21,324 bases of DNA, taken from contig NZ_CP025572.1 in the NCBI RefSeq assembly GCF_018336975.1, positions 688,028-709,351 on the forward strand, read 5' to 3'. Each line of letters begins with the position of its first letter. The first letter of the stretch is position 1. This stretch comes from Marinomonas sp. CT5 (GTDB lineage: Bacteria; Pseudomonadota; Gammaproteobacteria; Pseudomonadales; Marinomonadaceae). Of the stretch, positions 16,083-21,324 are shown piece after piece. The notes below the pieces were generated by a model. It saw only the letters and a list, made by a program, of their open reading frames with translations. It did not search any database and was not told the DNA's origin. Position numbers and translations under genes: made by a program.

Positions 16083-17282
16083 TTAAACAATACGGCTTTT
16101 TAGTTGCCATACACCATTCACTTGTTCCCAGAGATGAGGTAAACGATAGCTATCTACTACTTCCCAGAAATGTTCTTCTGTGATATCTAGATACTCTAGA
16201 AAATCTTTAAAGTATTTCTTCGGAAACTCTCCATCATATCTACTGGCTAGAGCAATACCCTCTTCTCTTGTAAGATGTCCTGCTCGAATTTCATGAGAAA
16301 CATCCTCGATAGCTCTACCTAGGCCAAATTTGATGTAACGCATATAATAGTGCATTCCGTCAAGGCGATCATCGAGACTTGCGTACTTGCTGTAAGTTCC
16401 CTCGGAGCGTTCTGGATTTGCTTCGAAGTTTGTATTCTCTACAGCATAGTAGTAATTTTCTTGAGGAATCCACTTGTGATAATAAGAGTAATAATGGATT
16501 TTGATGTCTTTTTTCTCTACATCTTCTTTTGGTGGTGGGTTATAGAAAATAAGGTCACAATCTTGATAGTCATCTTTAGTGAAATAATCTTTGTTTTTGA
16601 GACCGTACTCGATTAACTCTTCTAAAGTACAACCTTTTAAAAGGTTGTGAGTAAACTCTGATACAGGTCGATAAGGTCTATCTGCTCCACTCGGGTCACC
16701 TGCATATTCAACTTCTCCGTTTTCGCCATAGAAAACAAGATCAATATCAAACTTATTTGCGATATGAAGGGCATAGTGTAATTGTCCCATCACAAATGCG
16801 TGAAAAGCATCGCCTAACTCTTCAAAGCAAAGGCGTGCGAGTTTACGATGCAGTTTTCCATTAGGCGAACATTTTAGGTTAGTAAAACCAGCATCTCTTA
16901 GATTTTGAAAGTTGCGGTATCCAATGTCGGTATAAAGAAAAGGAGACCAAGTTACAGTAAGAGGGTTCATCCCATATTTGTGTTTTAGTTGGTGCGCAAC
17001 AAATGCAGAATCCTTCCCTCCACTACTTGGAATTACAACATCCCAATAACCGTCACTTCTACGGTGTTTATCGCAGAGTTCTTGCAGTTCTTTTTCTCTC
17101 TTTTCCCAATCAATACCATTCTGTTTGTACTCGGCGTTTTTACAGCCGCAACAAACTCCGTCATCATCAAACATAATTCGAGGACGTTGATTGGAAACTA
17201 CACATTTTGAGCAATATTTTACTTCTTGGGGTAGATTGGGAATTTGCTTTTCCAAACCACTACGTTTGAATTTTTCTTTCAT
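16083..17282 (-). CDS. N-acetyl sugar amidotransferase (WbpG/PseA type)
   Basis: It would use ATP and channelled ammonia to convert an acetamido group on a sugar to acetamidino. The 399-residue protein has two cysteine pairs (YCSKCV at 24/27 and CCGC at 44-47) that probably bind zinc. They are followed by the PP-loop ATP pyrophosphatase motif PSSGGKDSAFVA (85-96), and WSPFLYTDIGYRNFQNL, FYGENGEVEYAGDP and KFGLGRAIEDVSHEIR, all typical of the WbpG/PseA family. It starts three bases after the hisH stop, with GAGAGG inside the end of hisH as its ribosome site. Known members modify Pse, Leg or ManNAc3NAcA. With the leg operon opposite and no WbpB/D/E/I genes for the uronic route, the legionaminate is the likely target. 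A PP-loop tRNA enzyme is excluded by the neighbours. Confidence 0.9.
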   Translation of the reverse strand: MKEKFKRSGLEKQIPNLPQEVKYCSKCVVSNQRPRIMFDDDGVCCGCKNAEYKQNGIDWEKREKELQELCDKHRRSDGYWDVVIPSSGGKDSAFVAHQLKHKYGMNPLTVTWSPFLYTDIGYRNFQNLRDAGFTNLKCSPNGKLHRKLARLCFEELGDAFHAFVMGQLHYALHIANKFDIDLVFYGENGEVEYAGDPSGADRPYRPVSEFTHNLLKGCTLEELIEYGLKNKDYFTKDDYQDCDLIFYNPPPKEDVEKKDIKIHYYSYYHKWIPQENYYYAVENTNFEANPERSEGTYSKYASLDDRLDGMHYYMRYIKFGLGRAIEDVSHEIRAGHLTREEGIALASRYDGEFPKKYFKDFLEYLDITEEHFWEVVDSYRLPHLWEQVNGVWQLKSRIV

Positions 17283-17285
17283 TAC

Positions 17286-17933
17286 TTACCTCTCTGTAGC
17301 CAAATTTAAAAAATTGCTTATAATCTTAAGTCCCATTTCTCCGCTTTTCTCGGGATGGAATTGGCAACCATAAACATTATCGCGATTGATTGTTGCGGGA
17401 CAAGCAACACCTGCATAATGGTTTACGGCATCTATGTGTTTTTCGTTATCAGGAAGTCCAATCAGAGAATGAACAAAATAAAAGTGTTCCTTTTGTTCGA
17501 TTCCTTGAAGAATAGAAGAATGAAATTGATTGTCTAGGTGAGGAGAGGAAATAGCATTCCAGCCAATGTTAGGCACTTTAGAATGTTTATCAAAAGAGGG
17601 TTGTTTGGAAATGTATCTCACTTTCCCAGGTATTAAGTCAAGACCCTCATTATCCCCTAGTTCTTCACTATGACTTAAAAGTAATTGCATCCCTAAACAA
17701 ATACCTAACAAAGGGCGATTGGATTTAGCAAACTCTTTAATCGGCTCAACTAGCCCTAATTTATGAAGGTTTTTCATTCCCTTACCAAAAGCTCCAACTC
17801 CTGGAAGAATGAGATGAGACGCATTTAAAATTTCTTTTCTATCTTGGGAAATCTTTGCGGTAAAGCCAAGATGACTTACTGCTCTTTGAACACTTAGCAA
17901 ATTGCCAAGATCGTAATCAATAATAATAATCAT
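17286..17933 (-). CDS. hisH: HisH-like glutaminase subunit serving the sugar amidotransferase
   Basis: It is a class I glutamine amidotransferase that releases ammonia from glutamine. The 215-residue protein carries the oxyanion region LPGVGAFGKGM (43-53), the nucleophile elbow GICLGMQLL with Cys79, and GCQFHPEKSG with His193 and Glu195, so the full triad is present. PNIGWNAI and FYFVHSL match HisH. It sits between the hisF-like and amidotransferase genes, 24 bp after hisF. The same trio without other his genes is known from O-antigen and flagellin-glycosylation loci, where it supplies ammonia for acetamidino synthesis. Histidine synthesis is unlikely because the partner HisF lacks a catalytic Asp and no hisA/hisI/hisB is nearby. 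Confidence 0.88.
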   Translation of the reverse strand: MIIIIDYDLGNLLSVQRAVSHLGFTAKISQDRKEILNASHLILPGVGAFGKGMKNLHKLGLVEPIKEFAKSNRPLLGICLGMQLLLSHSEELGDNEGLDLIPGKVRYISKQPSFDKHSKVPNIGWNAISSPHLDNQFHSSILQGIEQKEHFYFVHSLIGLPDNEKHIDAVNHYAGVACPATINRDNVYGCQFHPEKSGEMGLKIISNFLNLATER

Positions 17934-17957
17934 CTTTTTCGCACAAAACCGTATGAA

Positions 17958-18824
17958 TTAAAGCCGAACCGAAATCTCTCGTTCCAGCAAGTATTTTTTA
18001 ATGTTTTGAATGGAGGTCGGCTGAATTGTTTTTCTTGCTTGAGAGTCTCCCCGCTTTTTCTTTAAAAAGTCAATGTTTCCTTCTTCTGTATACAGCCCAT
18101 TTTCTTCCATATAATGTAGTAAATCATAATGCAGCATAGAGCCAATGCAAACAGCATCTGCTTTTCCTTCCGTTGCTATATTCTCAATATGCTGAAGATT
18201 GCCTGCTCCACCAGAGGCGATAACAGGAATTGGAGCAAACTCTGAAACTCGTCTAACAAGTTCTTGATCAAACCCTGTTCCTGTTCCGTCTCGATCTACA
18301 GAGGTTAAGAGGATTTCACCTGCGCCTAGCTCTACGACTCTTTCAACCCATTCAAACACATCGACACCTGTATTTTCACGAGCATTATCTGTTAAGCATT
18401 CATATTTGTCTGTTCCATATACTTTCCGTGCTTGAATTGAAACGACAATACATTGAGCACCAAAACTCTCGCTTGCTTCTTTGATCAACTCTGGGTTGGA
18501 AAAAAGAGCCGTGTTTATGGCAACTTTATCCGCTCCAACACGTAGGATGTTGCGAATATCTTCAATGGTTCGAATTCCTCCTCCTACTGTTAAAGGAATA
18601 AAAATCTGTTCTGCAGCGCGATGAATTATTTCAGAAAGACTGTTCCTTCCATAGAGACTGGCTACAGTATCTATGTAGACTAGTTCATCTGCAAAATCTT
18701 GATAATATTTGGCGGCAAATAATTCTGGTCGTCCTACGACTCGTAGCCCTTCCATTTTAATCCCCTTCACTACATTGGGACCTTTAATGTCTAAACGGGG
18801 AATAATCCTAAAATTTTTTGTCAT
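17958..18824 (-). CDS. hisF: HisF-like ammonia-channel subunit with altered active site
   Basis: The 288-residue (beta-alpha)8 barrel resembles imidazole-glycerol-phosphate synthase cyclase. Recognisable parts are RIIPRLDIKG, VVKGI, LTVGGGIRTIEDI, GADKVAINT, LLTSVDRDGTGTGFD and IASGGAG. The Asp of the N-terminal LD motif is kept (D12), but the second catalytic Asp, found in the VxIDA motif of true HisF, is Gln131 here (VVSIQARK), and the Cys before LDV is Arg. About 30 residues are inserted before the last helix (roughly 243-273). These changes fit a barrel that only channels ammonia from HisH to the sugar amidotransferase. I chose the ATG at 18824 because MTKNFRIIP aligns with family starts; the frame extends to 18884 without conserved sequence. 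It is the first gene of the minus operon, next to IS debris. Confidence 0.87.
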   Translation of the reverse strand: MTKNFRIIPRLDIKGPNVVKGIKMEGLRVVGRPELFAAKYYQDFADELVYIDTVASLYGRNSLSEIIHRAAEQIFIPLTVGGGIRTIEDIRNILRVGADKVAINTALFSNPELIKEASESFGAQCIVVSIQARKVYGTDKYECLTDNARENTGVDVFEWVERVVELGAGEILLTSVDRDGTGTGFDQELVRRVSEFAPIPVIASGGAGNLQHIENIATEGKADAVCIGSMLHYDLLHYMEENGLYTEEGNIDFLKKKRGDSQARKTIQPTSIQNIKKYLLEREISVRL

Positions 18825-18884
18825 AGATTTTCTAAGCAAATGATATGTCAATAATTGAGGTGGTAAGGGCTGGAAGTCTACCAA

Positions 18885-18929
18885 TTATTTAATTCATTAT
18901 CAATGACTTTCACTCCTCCTATTATGACG
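18885..18929. other. Region upstream of the hisF-like gene
   Basis: This stretch joins the hisF-like gene to the IS5 remnant. The promoter of the minus operon should lie here or inside the remnant, but I cannot define hexamers. It continues into the 1.1-kb non-coding IS debris between 18885 and 19858. Confidence 0.3.
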
Positions 18930-19606
18930 TGTGTGATGATTTTGCCGACTTAATCCAACGAAGACTTTCTTCCTATATGGACCAGCTTCCTTCGCTGAGA
19001 TTAAATTTACCAGTAAACGCTGTAAAACCCACAAAGAGCTCTTTTTTGGGTGAATGAGTTAATTCCTTGATAGCTCTTGATGTTCAATTCGAGCTCTTCA
19101 ATTAAAAGGTGATGATGATTGAGGCTCATATCTTCTTGTTATCATGTTGCGTATTCATTCTATGCAGAATGGGTACAACATTAGCGACCTTGTGATGGAA
19201 GCTACTTTCTGAAAGAGGTGGGAAACATTAATGCGGCCATTATCGAAGACGCTAGCTCAACCAAAATGCATCAAATACACGCGATTTTAAGATAAAGCGT
19301 TGCTTGTTCTAGCTATCGAGGTGTGGGAAAACGCAAGGGAGCGAAGAGTTGAGGGTTGAATTGGTTGATAGCTGAAGTGCCAAGCAATATACGGGCTTTG
19401 AAAAACACTTTCACATTAACAAGATGCCATTTAGAACTAAATACTTAAAAGCGAGTATCGTTTAGAATACTGAAATGTCAGCTTGCCTTCCGGAAAGTAG
19501 TTTGTAATGGACTGTCTGAAAATGGCAGTGAGTTTGCGGTGCAATTTGCACTTAGTAATCTTATGTTAGTTGATAAGATGCTGCGCTCTGTACAGAGCTA
19601 TTAACT
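18930..19606 (+). pseudogene. Decayed IS5-group transposase remnant
   Basis: Pieces of an IS5-group transposase can be read in several plus-strand frames. MLRIHSMQNGYNISDLVME lies at 19144-19200 and is followed by a stop. KEVGNINAAIIEDASSTK begins near 19212, YRGVGKRKGAK near 19316, WLIAEVPSNIRALK near 19361, HINKMPFRTKYLKAS just after with a shift, and CQLAFRKVVCNGL to ALSNLMLVDKMLRSV at about 19475-19600. The central part between the [10 protein letters not shown] and EGTIVDA regions is missing. An N-terminal trace (FAD, RR, YMDQLPS) is visible near 18940-18990. Multiple stops, deletions and shifts make it clearly dead, and far more decayed than the second IS5-group copy, which lies in opposite orientation just downstream. 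Confidence 0.78.
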
Positions 19607-19638
19607 CGGCGGTAATAATTGCCTGATATAATCGCTGA

Positions 19639-19858
19639 ATGAACGAAAAAATAGCCCCCCGAAAACTGCCCACTTCAGAGCTTTCTAGGCTACGATGATA
19701 AAGGTTTCTTGTTAAAGACATTTCAGAAGTGACTGGAGTCCATGCTGACACCGTTGGTCGTTGGTATAGAGACTATTTAAAATGTGGAAAAGACAGCTTT
19801 AAGTATAAGAAGCGTGGCCGCGAAGAAGGCCTATTTCGCAGCTTAACCAAAGTGCAAG
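19639..19858 (+). pseudogene. IS630-family transposase N-terminal fragment
   Basis: From the ATG at 19639 one frame reads an N-terminus, then tandem TGA TAA stops at 19696-19701. It continues with RFLVKDISEVTGVHADTVGR, WYRDYLKCGKDSF, KKRGREEG and RSLTKVQ. This is the helix-turn-helix and linker pattern of IS630-family transposases. Similarity stops exactly at the terminal repeat of the following IS5 copy at 19859, so the gene was truncated by that insertion. An open frame starting with GTG at 19729 extends into the IS5 end but the last 30 residues are IS5 DNA, not transposase. Confidence 0.7.
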
Positions 19859-19945
19859 GGAAACTGCGATTAAGAAGTCACAATACACTAAGCTTCTTTC
19901 ATTCGAACAAAAACACACAGGATGCCACTCATTTAAGTCTTTACG

Positions 19946-19979
19946 CCACTAAATAAGCCGAATTAGCCTTATTTAGTGG
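19946..19979. terminator. Perfect 12-bp hairpin at the end of the IS5 transposase
   Basis: CCACTAAATAAG (19946-19957) and CTTATTTAGTGG (19968-19979) are perfect inverted arms around a 10-base loop. The transposase stop codon (19971-19969) lies within one arm. There is no T-tract, so it may block outside transcription or act as an element-internal structure rather than a standard intrinsic terminator. Confidence 0.55.
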
Positions 19980-20978
19980 GTTTCGAACGGACTACCCCCC
20001 TTGCTGCTCGTATCATCTGATCAATTTTAAACACATTGGCTAAGGCAAACAGCATCGCCAGCTTGTTATCATTTTTCTCTAAGCCACAATAGATGACTTT
20101 CCTAAAACCAAACTGTCGCTTTATGATCCGAAACGGGTGCTCTACTTTTGCTCTGATGCTGGCTTTTATGCATTCCGTTCGGATAGGTTGCTTGTTTATT
20201 CTTGGGGGTTTCTTGAGAAGACGCACCTTGCTTGGCATCTTAGCAATCAACCAATCGGCTTTTATGTCTTTCAACTCATTTCTTTTTGAGCCCCTCGATA
20301 GCCTGAATCCCCTGAGATAAACGTTTCCTCACCATGAAGTAAATGTTCTGTTTCTGTGATGTCGTGTACGTTAGCCGCTGTCGTACTTAAGCTGTGCGTC
20401 AGGCCAGTTCTAGCATCTACGCCAATATGAGCTTTTAATCCAAAGAACCACTGCTCATCTTTTTGTGTCTGGTGTATCTCTGGATCGCGTGCTTTCGCTT
20501 TATTCTTAGTTGAACTGGCGGCCTCAATGATGGTCGCGTCGACAATTGTGCCTTCTTTTAAATAAATCCCAGTGCTGGACAACCACTTGTTGACCTCTTT
20601 GAAAAGCTGACGGGAGAGCTTATGCTTTTCCAGTAAGTGTCTAAAATTCATAATAGTCGTGTGATCAGGAATGGCACTGTCTAACGACAATCTAGCAAAC
20701 AAACGCATGGACGTGATTTCATAAAGCGCATCCTCCATAGCGGGGTCACTCATGTTGTACCAATGCTACATGCAGTGAATGCGGAACATCGTCGACAGTG
20801 GATACGGCCTTCTTCCTTTTCCTGCTTTGGGGTAAAAAGGCCCAATCACGGCTTCTAGCTGATCCCAAGGCATCAACTCATCCATCCGAGAAAGGAAAAC
20901 TTCTTTGCGTGTTTTACGACGCTTGTTATTGAATTCGTTGTCGGCAAAAGTGAGTTGATGTGACAAAACCAAGCCCAA
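19969..20978 (-). pseudogene. IS5-group transposase with one nonsense codon and one frameshift
   Basis: The three minus-strand reading frames join into one DDE transposase close to E. coli InsH. It begins at [20 protein letters not shown] and [22 protein letters not shown] at 20768-20766 replaces the Gln codon of the conserved CMQHWYN motif, a single C-to-T change. The frame resumes with [17 protein letters not shown] and runs through [15 protein letters not shown] and [12 protein letters not shown] to SGYRGAQK. There, one A seems lost from an A-run near 20285, shifting the frame to a TGA at 20273-20271. The C-terminal part ([19 protein letters not shown], then [19 protein letters not shown] [16 protein letters not shown]) continues in the next frame to 19969. 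The start is TTG 20978 or a TTG just before SHQ. Otherwise it is well preserved, so inactivation is recent. Confidence 0.85.
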
Positions 20979-21025
20979 AGATTAAAAATGAATTGTCTCA
21001 TGAGAAAGACTTATTCGTATCTTCC

Positions 21026-21324
21026 CTAATCTTGCCAATATTTGCCTTTTTGAGTTTTGCCAATTCCTGGGTTCAAACTATTGGTAGGATCATTTTTCTT
21101 GTAAAACGCTTTTAGTGCTTCTTTAGCCTTATACAGCTGACCAACATTATGTTCTGCTGGGTATTCAGCTCCTTTTTCATCAAAAAAAGCCAGTAGTTGA
21201 TTTTTAACCTTATTTTCGTCAACACCAGATTTGAGAATGTAGTCTTGGTGCATTACGTGACACATAAAGTGCCCATTATACAATTTCGCTTCCATTAGCT
21301 TATCTAGTTCAGGGGGAAGTGTCT
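21026..21324 (-). CDS. dld: Quinone-linked D-lactate dehydrogenase, C-terminal end only
   Basis: About 99 codons are in the window, open to the edge (TLPPELDKLMEAKLYNGHF upstream of the first internal Met). The sequence HFMCHVMHQDYILKSGVD, then GAEYPAEHNVGQLYKA and NDPTNSLNPGIGKT, is the C-terminal domain of the FAD-dependent respiratory D-lactate dehydrogenase Dld, a peripheral inner-membrane enzyme that oxidises D-lactate to pyruvate. The protein ends GKYWQD with TAG at 21028-21026. That stop lies inside the CTAA that borders the IS5 end, so the insertion touched the very last codon and the native tail may have been the same or slightly longer. It is probably functional and belongs to the chromosomal backbone next to the island. 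Confidence 0.88.
   Translation of the reverse strand, partial: TLPPELDKLMEAKLYNGHFMCHVMHQDYILKSGVDENKVKNQLLAFFDEKGAEYPAEHNVGQLYKAKEALKAFYKKNDPTNSLNPGIGKTQKGKYWQD

Larger units (their letters stand above)
19859..21025 (-). mobile_element. IS5-group insertion sequence, nearly full length, inactivated
   Basis: The element is about 1167 bp. Its right end (upstream of the transposase) is GGAAGATACGAATAAG on the minus strand at 21025-21010. The other end is GGAAACTGCGATTAAG at 19859-19874 on the plus strand, matching 12 of 16 bases. Both resemble E. coli IS5 ends. CTAA at 21026-21029 fits the YTAR target of IS5, but the four bases at the other side, 19855-19858, are CAAG, so there is no matching target duplication. 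The left flank is an IS630 fragment, the right flank is dld. Confidence 0.83.

Noticed and set aside
17286..18824. hisH and hisF as part of a histidine biosynthesis operon
   Set aside because: No other his genes are near, they adjoin a sugar amidotransferase, and the HisF copy lacks a catalytic Asp.
18823..18851. Perfect -35-like TTGACA on the minus strand upstream of the hisF-like gene (18851-18846)
   Set aside because: With a 17-base spacer the -10 element would fall on the start codon and reads ATCTAT, so it cannot be the promoter of this gene from the ATG at 18824.
19729..19956. 75-codon open frame on the plus strand as a stand-alone gene
   Set aside because: Its first part is an IS630 transposase fragment and its last 30 or so codons are the end of the IS5 element; it is a chimera created by insertion.
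20266..20300. Programmed -1 frameshifting in the IS5 transposase at the A-run
   Set aside because: IS5-group transposases are normally a single frame, the zero-frame codons CAA AAA GAA do not form an X XXY YYZ slippery heptamer, and a second lesion (TAG) is present, so mutation is simpler.

Overview
The window is an accessory surface-sugar island from a low-G+C gammaproteobacterium, probably marine or aquatic. That assignment is inference. It rests on an IS5-group element whose protein and ends resemble E. coli IS5, a respiratory D-lactate dehydrogenase C-terminus of the Dld type, and general AT-richness. The island is bounded on both sides by decayed insertion sequences.

Layout. 1-354 (-) is a broken IS30-family transposase. 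502-4609 (+) holds a UDP-glucuronate 4-epimerase, a UDP-glucose 6-dehydrogenase and two Gfo/Idh/MocA oxidoreductases. After a 140-bp gap containing an inverted repeat, 4750-14957 (+) is a tightly packed nonulosonate operon in the order legB, legC, legG, legI, acetyltransferase (legH-like), ptmE-like guanylyltransferase, an AT-rich putative glycosyltransferase, ptmF-like oxidoreductase, legF and ptmA-like SDR. 15114-18824 (-) is a convergent operon of hisF-like, hisH-like, N-acetyl sugar amidotransferase (WbpG/PseA type) and a PAPS-type sulfotransferase, with four perfect heptamer repeats just before the sulfotransferase start. 18885-21025 is IS debris: an old IS5-group remnant (+), an IS630 fragment (+), and a nearly full-length IS5-group copy (-) killed by one nonsense and one frameshift change. 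21026-21324 (-) is the C-terminal end of dld.

How it fits together. The leg genes encode the full chemical route from a nucleotide-linked N-acetylglucosamine to a CMP-activated legionaminic-acid-type sugar: 4,6-dehydration, 4-amination, N-acetylation, hydrolysis/2-epimerisation, PEP condensation and CMP activation. PtmE/PtmF/PtmA-like genes point to the GDP-linked precursor branch known from Campylobacter. The convergent amidotransferase/HisH/HisF trio would turn an acetamido group into acetamidino, as in Legionella legionaminic acid. Its HisF has Gln where the histidine-pathway enzyme has a catalytic Asp. The sulfotransferase has no place in any legionaminate pathway I know and is the most unusual part. 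Ugd plus epimerase make UDP-GlcA and UDP-GalA for the same glycan. No flippase, polymerase, initiating transferase or Maf flagellin glycosyltransferase is present, so assembly and final acceptor (O-antigen, capsule or flagellin) cannot be read from this window.
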